Part shown: positions 16,049 through 24,727 of the stretch, piece after piece | Layout: each line of letters begins with the position of its first letter | Position numbering within the stretch: the stretch's first letter is position 1 | Source of the DNA: Microbacterium sp. No. 7 | GTDB lineage: Bacteria > Actinomycetota > Actinomycetes > Actinomycetales > Microbacteriaceae | Length of the DNA stretch: 64,000 nt | NCBI RefSeq assembly: GCF_001314225.1 | Contig: NZ_CP012697.1 | Span: forward strand, 558,001-622,000 | Direction of reading: 5' to 3' | Notes under the pieces: model-generated | Database searches by the model: none | Seen by the model: only the letters and a program-made list of their open reading frames with translations | What the model was told of the DNA's origin: nothing | Made by a program: the position numbers and the translations under genes

Positions 16049-17224
16049 ATGGATCTCACATTCTCAGCCGACGTGGAAGAGTTTCGTCAGGCCGCCCGAG
16101 CCTGGCTCCGCGCCAACGTGCCCTCGGAGCCGCGCCCCGAGTTCGGCCCGGCGGTGCGCGAGTACGACCTGGCGTGGCAGCGCAAGCAGTACGAGGACGG
16201 CTGGGCGGGCATCGCGTGGCCGCGCGAGTACGGCGGGCGCGACCTGTCGCTGATGGAGCAGCTGGTCTGGTACGAGGAGTACGCGCGCGCCGAGGCGCCG
16301 CACGTCGGCACGGCGTTCGTGGGGCTCGCGCACGCCGGGCCGACCCTCATCGCCCGCGGGTCCGACGCGCAGAAGGCCGAGTACCTCCCGCCGATCCTGC
16401 GCGGCGACGTCGTGTGGTGCCAGGGGTTCAGCGAGCCCGGATCGGGCAGTGACCTGGCGAGCCTGCGCACCCGGGCAGAGATCGACGGCGACCACCTCGT
16501 CGTGAACGGGCAGAAGATCTGGACGAGCTACGCGCAGCTGGCCGACCGGCAGGAGCTGCTCGTGCGCACCGACCCGACGGCGCCGAAGCACCGGGGCATC
16601 ACGTGGGTCGTGTGCGACATGTCGTCCCCCGGCATCGAGGTGCGCCCCATCCGCAACATCCGCGGCGAGGAGGAGTACTGCGAGGTGTTCTACACCGACG
16701 TGCGCATCCCGCTCGCGAACGTCGTCGGCGAGATCGACGACGGATGGAGCGTGGCGATGTCGACGCTCTCGTTCGAGCGTGGCACGGCCTTCATGTCCGA
16801 CATCGTCGAGCTCGGACGCACGGTCGAGGAGCTGATCCAGGTCGCCAAGGAGAAGCGCTCGTGGAACGCCGCGGCGAGCGCGTGGGACGACGACCGCATC
16901 CGCTGCGAGCTGGCGGCGCTGCGCGCCGACGTCGCGGCCCTGCGCGCCCTCAACTACGCGACCGTCTCGCGCGTGGCCCGCACGGGAAGCCCCGGACCCG
17001 AGTCGTCGATCGTGCGGCTCTCGTTCGGCCTGCTGACGCAGCGCGTCTTCGGCCTGGCGCAGGAGATCGTCGGCGACGCGGCGCTCGACGGCGGCGCACA
17101 GCCCGACCGGCGGTGGTCGCTCGGCTACCTCAACAGCTTCCGCGCCGTCATCGCGGCCGGCACGAAGGACATTCAGCGAACGATCATCGGCGAGCGCGTT
17201 CTCGGCCTGCCCAAGGATCGCTAG
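16049..17224 (+). CDS. Acyl-CoA dehydrogenase, alpha-type subunit (pair 1)
   Basis: A 391-residue acyl-CoA dehydrogenase that should introduce a double bond into a CoA thioester using FAD. It carries the flavin loop CQGFSEPGSGSDLASLRT, the beta-domain KIWTSYAQ, and the late TKDIQRTIIGERVLG. ATG 16049 is chosen because MDLTFSADVEEF is a normal family N-terminus; a TTG at 15968 would add 27 unlikely residues. The next gene, 10 bp downstream, is a shorter member with different catalytic segments. This pairing of long and short members is that of the heterotetrameric ChsE/FadE enzymes that act on bulky acyl-CoAs such as steroid side chains. Confidence 0.93.
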   Translation: MDLTFSADVEEFRQAARAWLRANVPSEPRPEFGPAVREYDLAWQRKQYEDGWAGIAWPREYGGRDLSLMEQLVWYEEYARAEAPHVGTAFVGLAHAGPTLIARGSDAQKAEYLPPILRGDVVWCQGFSEPGSGSDLASLRTRAEIDGDHLVVNGQKIWTSYAQLADRQELLVRTDPTAPKHRGITWVVCDMSSPGIEVRPIRNIRGEEEYCEVFYTDVRIPLANVVGEIDDGWSVAMSTLSFERGTAFMSDIVELGRTVEELIQVAKEKRSWNAAASAWDDDRIRCELAALRADVAALRALNYATVSRVARTGSPGPESSIVRLSFGLLTQRVFGLAQEIVGDAALDGGAQPDRRWSLGYLNSFRAVIAAGTKDIQRTIIGERVLGLPKDR

Positions 17225-17234
17225 GAGAGACGAC

Positions 17235-18236
17235 ATGGATCTGCTGCCATCGGACGATCAGAGGGAGATCGTCGACGCCGTGCGCGACGTCCTCGCCGCG
17301 AGCGGCGTGCCGCCCACGGCGTCGGGAGGCCTTCCCCCGGACGACGCGGTGTGGTCGGGGCTCTCCGAGCTCGGCCTGTTCGGCATCGCGGTGCCCGAGG
17401 AACAGGGCGGACTGGGGCTGGGCCTGGCCGAGCAGGTGCTCGTCTTCGCCGAGTTCGGGCGCTTCCTCACGGCGGGCCCGCTCGTGGCCACGACGGTCTC
17501 GGCGCAGATCGCGGCCGCGGCCGGCGACGACGAGCTCGCCGGCGCGCTGATCTCCGGCGAGGCGCGCGTCGCCTGGGCCGAGGCGCGCGATCCCGGCGCC
17601 GTCGTCGGGCCGTCGGTGTCGGGCCGCTTCCGCGTGTTCGACCCGGAGTCGGAATGGGTGCTGTTCGCCTCGCCCGGTGCCGTCGCGCTCGTGCCGTCGG
17701 AGGGCCTGGGCCTGCGCGCGCCGGAACCCGCCGACCCCGGCGCGCCCGTCGCCTTCGTCGAGCTCGACGGCGTGGAGGCCCGGTCGGTGGGCGAGGACGC
17801 CCGGTGGTGGTGGCTGGCGAGCACGCTCGTCGCCGCGATGCACTCGGGTATCGCGGCGGCCACGCGCGACATGTCGGCCGCGTACGCGAAGACGCGCGAG
17901 CAGTACGGGAAGCCGATCGGTCAGTTCCAGGCCGTGAAGCACCGCTGCGCCGACATGGCGGCCCGCGCCGAGCAGGCGCACTTCCAGACCGTCTACGCGG
18001 CGCTCAGCTCGGCCGAGGCGCCCGACGTGCTGCAGATCACGAGCGCGCGCACCGTCGCGGCCACGGCCGCGACGCAGAACGCGGCCGACAACATCGTCAA
18101 CCACGGCGGGATGGGTTTCTCGCACGAGACCGGCGCCTATCACTTCGTGCGTCGCGCGCAGTCGCTGTCGTATCTCGCGGGCTCCACACGGTGGAACCTC
18201 GAGGCGCTCGCGGCCGTCGACGACGCGAAGTGGTGA
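17235..18236 (+). CDS. Acyl-CoA dehydrogenase, beta-type short subunit (pair 1)
   Basis: A 333-residue, short acyl-CoA dehydrogenase-like subunit. The central beta domain is reduced, but the C-terminal half has TREQYGKPIGQFQAVKH and GGMGFSHETGAYHFVRRAQ. Aligned to its neighbour at 18258, the Glu of SHET falls at the position that acts as catalytic base in ChsE2-like subunits, so this partner may supply the base while the long subunit supplies part of the FAD site. AGGAGA precedes the ATG. The start is 10 bp after the alpha-type gene and 21 bp before the next one, in a tight operon. Confidence 0.9.
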   Translation: MDLLPSDDQREIVDAVRDVLAASGVPPTASGGLPPDDAVWSGLSELGLFGIAVPEEQGGLGLGLAEQVLVFAEFGRFLTAGPLVATTVSAQIAAAAGDDELAGALISGEARVAWAEARDPGAVVGPSVSGRFRVFDPESEWVLFASPGAVALVPSEGLGLRAPEPADPGAPVAFVELDGVEARSVGEDARWWWLASTLVAAMHSGIAAATRDMSAAYAKTREQYGKPIGQFQAVKHRCADMAARAEQAHFQTVYAALSSAEAPDVLQITSARTVAATAATQNAADNIVNHGGMGFSHETGAYHFVRRAQSLSYLAGSTRWNLEALAAVDDAKW

Positions 18237-18257
18237 GAGACCGGAGAAGGAGATCGC

Positions 18258-19364
18258 ATGGACCTGAACTGGTCTGAGGAGCAGCGTGAGCTGCAGGCAT
18301 CCGTGAGGGAGTTCCTGGAGCGGACGTCCTCGATCGTCCACGTGCGGGAGGTCGTCGAGAGCGACGAGGGCTTCGACCGGGCGGTGTGGCAGCGCATGGC
18401 CGGCGAGCTCGGCCTGCAGGGACTGGGCGTGCCGGAGGAGCACGGCGGCGGCGGGTTCGGCTTCGCCGAGAGCGTGCTCGTGCTGGAGGAGCTCGGCCGC
18501 GTGCTGTATCCGGGGCCGTTCCTCGCCTCGGCCGTGATCGCCGCGGCCGCGATCGCGGCGTCGGGCGACGAGGAGGCGCAGGGCCGCCTCCTGCCGCAGA
18601 TCGCGGACGGCTCGCTCATCGCCACGCTCGCGCTGTTCGAGGGACCCTACGGCGACGACATCGCGACCACCGCGACGGCCGACGGCGACCGGGTCAGGGT
18701 CACCGGCACGAAGAGGTACGTGCTCTCGGGCGGGATCGCCGACCTCCTCCTCGTCGTCGCACGCAGCGGCGACGGCCTGTCGCTCGTCGCCGTTCCCGCG
18801 GACGCGCCGGGCGTGACGCGCTCGTCGCTCACGACGACCGATCGCACGCGCCGGCTCGCGACGATCGAGCTCGACGGCGCGGCCGGACAGGCCGTCGGCA
18901 CGCTGGGCGCGGCGGACGAGGCGATCGCGCACACGCGCACGGTCGCCCTCGCCGGCCTCGCGGCCGAGCAGGTCGGCGCGGCGCGCGTCTGCCTCGAGCG
19001 CACCGTCGACTACGTCGGACTGCGTGAGCAGTTCGGCCGCAAGATCGGCTCGTTCCAGGCCGTCAAGCACCGCCTCGCCGACGTGCTGGTCGCCGTCGAG
19101 AACGCGTCGTCGGCGCTCACGCTGGCTCGCGCGGCCATCTCGGACTCGTCGTCGGAGGCGTACGTCGCGGGCCTGACGGCGGGCGCGATGTGCTCGGAGG
19201 CGTCGCTGTTCGCGGCGCAGCAGATGCTGCAGCTGCACGGCGGGATCGGCTTCACGGAGGAGCACGACGCGCACCTCTACGTGCGCCGCGCGAAGTCGTC
19301 GCACGCGGTCTTCGGCGAGCCGCATGAACACCGCGAGGCGCTGGCCGTCGCGCTGGCACTGTGA
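18258..19364 (+). CDS. Acyl-CoA dehydrogenase, beta-type subunit (pair 2)
   Basis: A 368-residue acyl-CoA dehydrogenase family member with N-terminal helices (MDLNWSEEQRELQ), LREQFGRKIGSFQAVKHRLAD for FAD contacts at the dimer interface, and HGGIGFTEEHDAHLYVRRAK, where the second Glu aligns with the catalytic base. The gene is in the middle of four consecutive dehydrogenases arranged long-short-short-long, so it probably partners with the long gene at 19375, 10 bp downstream. AAGGAG precedes the ATG. A role in beta-oxidation of a bulky side chain is likely; ring dehydrogenation is the other possibility. Confidence 0.92.
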   Translation: MDLNWSEEQRELQASVREFLERTSSIVHVREVVESDEGFDRAVWQRMAGELGLQGLGVPEEHGGGGFGFAESVLVLEELGRVLYPGPFLASAVIAAAAIAASGDEEAQGRLLPQIADGSLIATLALFEGPYGDDIATTATADGDRVRVTGTKRYVLSGGIADLLLVVARSGDGLSLVAVPADAPGVTRSSLTTTDRTRRLATIELDGAAGQAVGTLGAADEAIAHTRTVALAGLAAEQVGAARVCLERTVDYVGLREQFGRKIGSFQAVKHRLADVLVAVENASSALTLARAAISDSSSEAYVAGLTAGAMCSEASLFAAQQMLQLHGGIGFTEEHDAHLYVRRAKSSHAVFGEPHEHREALAVALAL

Positions 19365-19374
19365 GGAAGGCCTG

Positions 19375-20541
19375 ATGGAACTCAACTGGACGGAAGAAGA
19401 GCAGCGGTTCCGCGCGGAGCTGCGGGGCTTTCTGGAGAGCGTCGACCTCGGCAAGCCGCCGAAGGACCGGTCCGGCCGCTCGCAGTGGGGCCGCCGCTGG
19501 ATGGCGGCGCTCTACGACAACGGCTACGCCGGCCCGAGCTACCCCAAGGAGTACGGCGGCATGGAGCTCTCGTTCCGGGAGCAGCTGATCTACCAGGAGG
19601 AGCTCGCGCGTGCCCGCGTTCCCGCCCCTCCCGGCAACGGCGTGCCGATGGCCGGCCCGACGATCATCAAGTACGGCACCCCCGAGCAGCGTGAGCGGTT
19701 CATCCGCCCCATGCTCCGTGCCGACGAGATCTGGGCGCAGGGCTTCTCGGAGCCCGGCGCGGGCAGCGACCTGCCGTCGTTGCGGACGACCGCGCGTCGC
19801 GACGGCGACCACTACGTCGTCAACGGCCAGAAGGTGTGGAACACGCAGGCCGATCTGTGCGACTGGGCCTTCGTGCTCGTGCGCACGGGGGAGCCAGGAA
19901 CGCGCCAGGACGGCATCAGCTACCTGCTGATCGACCTGTCGAGCCCCGGCGTCGACATCCGCCGGCTGCGGGACATCACCGGGGGCACGGCCTTCTGCGA
20001 GATGTTCTTCGACGACGTGCGCGTGCCCGTCGCGAACCGCGTGGGCGAGGAGAACGAGGGGTGGCGCATCGCGCGCACGACCCTCGGCCACGAACGCTCC
20101 AGCGGCGCCCTCAAGCAGGCCGCGTTCTACCGGCGCAAGGTCGACGAGATCCTGGACCTCGCGCGGAGCATCGGCGCGAGCAAGGACCCCGTCGTGCGGC
20201 AGCGGCTCGCCGACGCCGACATGCGCGTGCGCGTCATGCAGATCAGCGCGATGCGGATGATCCAGTCGATCATCGAGAACGGCGAGCCGGGACCGATCTC
20301 GTCGGTGTCGCGCCTGTCGAACTCGCTCTTCGAGCAGCAGCTGCACGAGCTCGCGCTCGACCTGCTCGGCCGCGAGGGGCTGTACGACTCCCGCGAGGCG
20401 CTCGAGGGCGGGCGCTGGGTGTACGGCTACCTGCGGACGCGCGGATCGACCATCGGCGCCGGAACCGCGGAGATCCAGCGGAACACGATCGCCGAGCAGG
20501 TGCTGCAGCTTCCCTACGACCCGGCGATGCCTGCGCGCTGA
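19375..20541 (+). CDS. Acyl-CoA dehydrogenase, alpha-type subunit (pair 2)
   Basis: A 388-residue long acyl-CoA dehydrogenase. The flavin loop AQGFSEPGAGSDLPSLRT, QKVWNTQADLCDW and the C-terminal GAGTAEIQRNTIAEQVL are typical. It is close in layout to the subunit at 16049, with the same YPKEYGG/WPREYGG entrance. ATG 19375 puts MELNWTEEE at the N-terminus; an upstream in-frame ATG at 19324 would overlap the previous gene by 40 bp and is not needed. It should form a mixed complex with the product of 18258. An aldehyde dehydrogenase follows 57 bp later. Confidence 0.93.
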   Translation: MELNWTEEEQRFRAELRGFLESVDLGKPPKDRSGRSQWGRRWMAALYDNGYAGPSYPKEYGGMELSFREQLIYQEELARARVPAPPGNGVPMAGPTIIKYGTPEQRERFIRPMLRADEIWAQGFSEPGAGSDLPSLRTTARRDGDHYVVNGQKVWNTQADLCDWAFVLVRTGEPGTRQDGISYLLIDLSSPGVDIRRLRDITGGTAFCEMFFDDVRVPVANRVGEENEGWRIARTTLGHERSSGALKQAAFYRRKVDEILDLARSIGASKDPVVRQRLADADMRVRVMQISAMRMIQSIIENGEPGPISSVSRLSNSLFEQQLHELALDLLGREGLYDSREALEGGRWVYGYLRTRGSTIGAGTAEIQRNTIAEQVLQLPYDPAMPAR

Positions 20542-20598
20542 GCGGGATCCCCCCGCGAAAAGGGTCGTGTTGTCGACGAGGACAGTACGGAGAACGCC

Positions 20599-22101
20599 AT
20601 GAGCCCCAACCCCACGGTGCAGATCACCGACGACATCCGCGCCCGTCACCGAGAGGCGGCCGCACAGCTGCCCGAGGGGCGGCTCATCATCGGCGGCGAG
20701 CCGCTGACGAGCGCCTCGGGCGGCACCTACGAGCATGTCGACCCGACCACGGGCGAGGTGATCGCGTCGGTGCCCCTCGCGGGCGCCGCCGAGGCGGGGA
20801 AAGCGGCCGCCGCGGCGGCCGCGGCCTTCCCCGCGTGGGCGGCGACGCCCGCGCTCGAGCGGGCGCGCCTGCTGCACCGGCTCGCCGACCTCGTGGATGC
20901 CGAAGGCGATCGCCTCGGCGTCATCGGCGCCCTGGAGATCGGCACGCCCGTGCCGCTCATGAAACACTCGATGGTGCCGACGGCCGCGCGGTGGTACCGG
21001 CACTACGCCGGGTACGCCGACAAGATCACCGGCACGGTGTACCAGGCGGCGGGAGACACGAGCCTCACCTACTCCGTGCCCGAGCCGCTCGGCGTCGTCG
21101 CGGCGATCGCGGGGTGGAACTTCACCTTCCTCTCGATCTCGTGGAAGCTCGCGCCCATCCTCGCGGCCGGCAACACGGTCGTGATCAAGACGACCGAGTT
21201 CACGTCGTGGTCGGCGATCCGCTTCATGGAGCTCGTCGAGGAGGCCGGCTTCCCGCCCGGCGTCGTCAACTTCGTCAACGGCCGCAAGGAGTCGGCCCAG
21301 GCGCTCATCTCGCACCCCGCGATCGCCAAGGTCAGCTTCACGGGGGGTCCGGAGACGGCCAGGAGCATCGCGGGCACGCTCGCGGACGGACTGGTCCCGG
21401 CGGTGCTCGAGCTGGGCGGCAAGTCGGCCGACCTGATCTTCGCAGACGCCGACCTCGACCGTGCGGTCGCCGCGACCATCGGGTTCGCATGCGGCAACAC
21501 GGGCCAGGTGTGCGCCGCGCCCACCCGCGTGCTCGTGGAGGACTCCGTCTACGACGCGTTCATGGAGCGGGCCAAGGCCGTCGCCGGAGCGCTGAGGATC
21601 GGAGACCCGCTCGAGGAGGGCACGTACATGGGCCCGCTCGGGCACGCCGCGCACTTCCGCAAGGTGCTCGACGACATCGACCGCGCGCGCGAGGACGGGG
21701 CGGGAACGCTCGAATGGGGCGGCGACCGCATCGAGGGCACCGACGGCTTCTTCGTGCAGCCCGCGATCTTCGGCGACGTCGACCCCTCGAGCGCGCTCGC
21801 GACGCGCGAGGTCTTCGGCCCGGTCGTCTCGGTCTTCCGGTTCACGACCGAGGAGGAGGCGGTCGCGCTCGCCAACGCGCTGCCGTACGGCCTCTCGGCT
21901 TACGCGTGGACCAACGACGTCACGCGCGCGATCCGCCTCGGCAACGCGTTGCGCGCCGGCGCGGTGAACATCAACAAGATCCAGGAGACCGAGCCGGCCG
22001 TCGCCTTCGGCGGCGTCGGCATCTCCGGATACGGCAAGGAGGGCGGCCGGATCGGCCTCGACGAGTTCGTGCACTACAAGGCCGTCTCGATCGCGCGCTG
22101 A
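20599..22101 (+). CDS. Aldehyde dehydrogenase (NAD(P)-dependent)
   Basis: A 500-residue class 3 type aldehyde dehydrogenase. It has the Asn of GWNFTF in the oxyanion hole, the general-base Glu in VLELGGKSAD, the nucleophile Cys in NTGQVCAAP, and EVFGPVVSVFRF for the nucleotide. It should oxidise an aldehyde to the acid that the CoA ligases activate. The length is normal. It sits in the acyl-CoA dehydrogenase operon, directly upstream of a TRAP binding-protein gene. Two further aldehyde dehydrogenases (26875, 46181) are diverged, which suggests several aldehydes or steps. Confidence 0.95.
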   Translation: MSPNPTVQITDDIRARHREAAAQLPEGRLIIGGEPLTSASGGTYEHVDPTTGEVIASVPLAGAAEAGKAAAAAAAAFPAWAATPALERARLLHRLADLVDAEGDRLGVIGALEIGTPVPLMKHSMVPTAARWYRHYAGYADKITGTVYQAAGDTSLTYSVPEPLGVVAAIAGWNFTFLSISWKLAPILAAGNTVVIKTTEFTSWSAIRFMELVEEAGFPPGVVNFVNGRKESAQALISHPAIAKVSFTGGPETARSIAGTLADGLVPAVLELGGKSADLIFADADLDRAVAATIGFACGNTGQVCAAPTRVLVEDSVYDAFMERAKAVAGALRIGDPLEEGTYMGPLGHAAHFRKVLDDIDRAREDGAGTLEWGGDRIEGTDGFFVQPAIFGDVDPSSALATREVFGPVVSVFRFTTEEEAVALANALPYGLSAYAWTNDVTRAIRLGNALRAGAVNINKIQETEPAVAFGGVGISGYGKEGGRIGLDEFVHYKAVSIAR

Positions 22102-22153
22102 CCGCCGCCCCGGAACACACAGCAGAGACCCTGACACGGAAGGCATCACGCCC

Positions 22154-23455
22154 ATGAACACACCGAGAAGCACCTGGCACCGGCGCATCTGGGCGGTGAC
22201 GCTCGCCGGCGGCCTCGCCGTCGCGGGCCTCGCCGCCTGCTCGTCGTCGGATCCCGAGCCGTCCGAGCCGGGCGGCGACGCCGCCCCCACGGCGGAGGGC
22301 CTGGCGTTCGGCGCGACGAAGGAGGAGTACATCGCCGCCTTCGCGGACATCGAGCCCATCACGCTGCAGACGCAGACCGGCGGCGCCGAGGGCGCTCCGC
22401 AGAACCTCGGGCGCGAGGCGTACATCAAGGCCGTCGAGGAGTGGTCGGGCGGCAAGCTGAAGATCGAGATGGCCTACGCGAACGGCATCGTCGCGGCCGC
22501 GACCGAGGCCGACAACGCGCTCGCCGACGGGCGCCTCGACATCTCCTTCTCGGTGCTGCCCTCCTACGAGCCCGACATCTACCCGGTGAACACCGTGCTC
22601 AACGACCTGTCGACGGTGAGCCCCGCGGGTGCGTTCTCGCAGCTCGTGCGCGCCGGCTGGATGAGCGAGGCCTTCGCGACCGACGAGGTCTTCCAGGCCG
22701 AGATGGAGGAGGCGGGCATCGTGATCCTCCTCGCCGACCAGGGCAGCCCGTTCCTCGGCAACTCGCTCTTCGCGTGCGCCGAGCCGACCGACGGCTCGCT
22801 CTCCGACCTCTCCGGGCGCTCCGTCTCGGCGAGCGGCTCCGCCTTCACGGCGCAGCTGACGGCGCTCGGGATGTCGCCGATCACGATGCCGTGGAACGAG
22901 CTCTACGAGGGCCTCGAGCGCGGCGTCGTCGACTGCGGGAGCGGAAGCTTCGGCGGCCTGCAGGCCGCCAGCATCCAGCCCGTCGCCCAGCACGGCGTCA
23001 TCGACCAGGTGCCGCTCGCGGTGAGCCTGTCGTACGTCGGCGTCGGCCAGCAGGTGTGGGAGGAGCTGCCGCTCGTCGCGAAGCAGCTGCTCTTCGACCG
23101 CCTCGACGTCTTCATGATCGAGAGCTCGATCGCGGGCATGGACGGTGTCGCGTCGTACCTCGGCGACTTCGCGACCGTCTCCCCGCTCGCCTCCGACGCG
23201 CGTAGCGCCCTGGAGGCGGCCAACACCGCGCTGATCGAGAAGGTCGAGGCGGGCGCGCCCGACGGCGTCGACGTCGCGGGACTGCAGGACCTCGCCGAGA
23301 AGTGGCGCGGCATCGTCGTCGACGAGCTCGGCTACGGCGACACGGGCCTCGTCGAGTACGCGGTCGACTCGAGCGACTACGAGGGATACGACCCGGAGGC
23401 GTTCGTGACGTACCTTTTCGAGCACGTGCTGGCCGATCAGCGGCCCGCCTCCTGA
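22154..23455 (+). CDS. TRAP transporter solute-binding lipoprotein (paralogue 1)
   Basis: A 433-residue secreted lipoprotein. Positively charged residues, a hydrophobic helix and the lipobox LAAC near residue 29 are followed by a Ser/Pro-rich linker. The mature part belongs to the DctP fold: LGREAYIKAVEEWSGGKLKIE, LADGRLDISFSVLPSYEPD, and WNELYEGLERGVVDCG are the recognisable blocks. A segment unusual for DctP, GATKEEYIAAFADIEPITL, precedes the fold and is shared with the three other paralogues here. It should capture the substrate for a TRAP permease such as 11372-13455. It is the sixth gene of the operon from 16049 and is followed by a strong hairpin. Confidence 0.9.
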   Translation: MNTPRSTWHRRIWAVTLAGGLAVAGLAACSSSDPEPSEPGGDAAPTAEGLAFGATKEEYIAAFADIEPITLQTQTGGAEGAPQNLGREAYIKAVEEWSGGKLKIEMAYANGIVAAATEADNALADGRLDISFSVLPSYEPDIYPVNTVLNDLSTVSPAGAFSQLVRAGWMSEAFATDEVFQAEMEEAGIVILLADQGSPFLGNSLFACAEPTDGSLSDLSGRSVSASGSAFTAQLTALGMSPITMPWNELYEGLERGVVDCGSGSFGGLQAASIQPVAQHGVIDQVPLAVSLSYVGVGQQVWEELPLVAKQLLFDRLDVFMIESSIAGMDGVASYLGDFATVSPLASDARSALEAANTALIEKVEAGAPDGVDVAGLQDLAEKWRGIVVDELGYGDTGLVEYAVDSSDYEGYDPEAFVTYLFEHVLADQRPAS

Positions 23456-23459
23456 GACA

Positions 23460-23495
23460 CGGTGCGGGGCGGCGTCCCCCGGCCGCCCCGCACCG
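23460..23495 (+). terminator. 14-bp GC-rich hairpin after the TRAP binding protein
   Basis: The arms 23460-23473 and 23482-23495 pair perfectly around an 8-nt loop, starting 4 bp after the stop codon at 23455. No T-run follows, so it may be a partial terminator or an mRNA-stabilising stem that sets high levels of the upstream binding protein. Confidence 0.6.
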
Positions 23496-23528
23496 GCCCC
23501 TTCGCGATCGACGGGGGTGGAGGACAGG

Positions 23529-24506
23529 ATGATCCGCAGGTTCTATGTGCTCCCGATCGATCCGGGCGTCCCGGACGAGCGGATCGACGACCTCGTCCGG
23601 GCGCTCGGCGAGTCAGGGCGCTTCATCGCCGGGCTGCACGACTCGTTCGCCGCCGTCGACCTGCACAGCAGGACCGTCGTGTGGGAGATGACCTTCCGCG
23701 ACGAGGAGACCTACACGGGGCCCTACATGGTGCATCCGTACCACGTCGCGACGATCGACGACTTCCTGCTCGGCGACAGCCCCGAGCGCATCTCGCACGA
23801 CTACGCGGCCATGCGGTACCGCATGCCCGAGGGGGTCCCGCGCCTGGAGCGCGGGGTGCGCCGCGTGCTGCTGATGAACCTCGGCGAGGGCGCCGACGCC
23901 GGACCCCTGGAGGAGTACGCGGCGGCCGGCCCGCACATGCCGCTGTCGGTGCTCTCGACCGACGAGGTGGTCTGGAAGTCGAGCAAGGGCTCCCGCGGCC
24001 TGACGTGGTCGCACATCTGGGAGCAGGGCTTCGAGGACGAGGCCGCCCTGCGCGCATACCTCGCGACGCCCGCGGGCATCGCGACCTCGAACCGCGACGG
24101 ACTGCGCCGCCTGGGAGTCGACGTGCGCTCCGTGCTCGTGCTGACCTACCCGTTCGCGCTGCCGCCCGCGCCGCCCGAGCCCGCCGTGCCCGAGGACGCG
24201 GAGCCGTCGCTCTACACGGTGACGGCGCGGCTGGCGCCCGGCGACGTCGATGCCTACGTCTCGCTGCTCGAGAGCGAGTACGACGTCTCGCTCGCGCGCG
24301 CCGGCGCCGTGCTGCGGCATCGCTGGCGGACGATCGACGACGGCTACCGCGAGGCCGAGGTGCAGTCGACATGGGAGTTCCCGTCGCTGGAACACGTCAA
24401 GGGCTTCCGCACGGCGATGGCCGCCGACCCCTCCTGGAACCGGTTCGTGCTCCGCGCGATGCCGCTCGTGCGCGGCGGGACACGTCGCTTCCTCCGGCCC
24501 GTGTGA
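23529..24506 (+). CDS. Unusual three-domain Dabb-like (dimeric alpha/beta barrel) protein
   Basis: A 325-residue soluble protein not assignable to a named enzyme. Three ferredoxin-like alpha+beta modules can be read: about 1-85 (FYVLPIDPG ... MVHPYHVATIDDFL), 108-205 (RRVLLMNLG ... THIW-like GLTWSHIWEQGFEDEAALRAYLATPAG), and 228-325 (LYTVTARLAP ... TWEFPSLEHVKGFRTA). A proline-rich linker (209-224) precedes the third. The second is most like the Dabb/EthD stress-response barrel, where the His is common. Dabb proteins help P450 or other degradative enzymes in some pathways. ATG 23529 follows GGTGGAGG at 5-nt spacing; GTG 23517 is less likely. A two-module protein of this type is at 59165. Confidence 0.6.
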   Translation: MIRRFYVLPIDPGVPDERIDDLVRALGESGRFIAGLHDSFAAVDLHSRTVVWEMTFRDEETYTGPYMVHPYHVATIDDFLLGDSPERISHDYAAMRYRMPEGVPRLERGVRRVLLMNLGEGADAGPLEEYAAAGPHMPLSVLSTDEVVWKSSKGSRGLTWSHIWEQGFEDEAALRAYLATPAGIATSNRDGLRRLGVDVRSVLVLTYPFALPPAPPEPAVPEDAEPSLYTVTARLAPGDVDAYVSLLESEYDVSLARAGAVLRHRWRTIDDGYREAEVQSTWEFPSLEHVKGFRTAMAADPSWNRFVLRAMPLVRGGTRRFLRPV

Positions 24507-24727
24507 TGCCCGCGCGATGCCGAAGGGGCCGGCGTTTGCGCTGCGGTTGAGGCATGTGTGCGCCTTGGTTGAACGGGCCTCCGGTTCGTTGACTTCGTTT
24601 TCGCCGTTTGTTTTGCTCGGCGGAGCAGTACCAGCGTCTCGTCAAGGGAGTCGAGCAGGTGGTCCGTCGCAAGAGGCGACGATCCTCGTGCGTCGTCGGC
24701 TCCGACCGTTTCAGTGAGGGATCTTCG
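24507..24727 (+). promoter_or_regulatory. 221-bp spacer with lower GC and possible promoter
   Basis: This is the longest gap in the window. It contains a T-rich stretch with TTGACT (24589-24594) as a possible -35 and a weak TTTGCT 17 bp later, and a small hairpin CGTCGC-N5-GCGACG (24665-24681). A separate promoter for the downstream esterase genes is plausible. No convincing small gene is seen. Confidence 0.35.

Noticed and set aside
20546..20556. Possible terminator after the fourth acyl-CoA dehydrogenase
   Set aside because: Only about five base pairs can form in this GC-rich gap, and the next gene is only 57 bp downstream in the same direction.
19252..22455. Minus-strand open frame of about 1,067 codons
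   Set aside because: Antisense shadow of two acyl-CoA dehydrogenases and an aldehyde dehydrogenase whose motifs are unmistakable on the plus strand.
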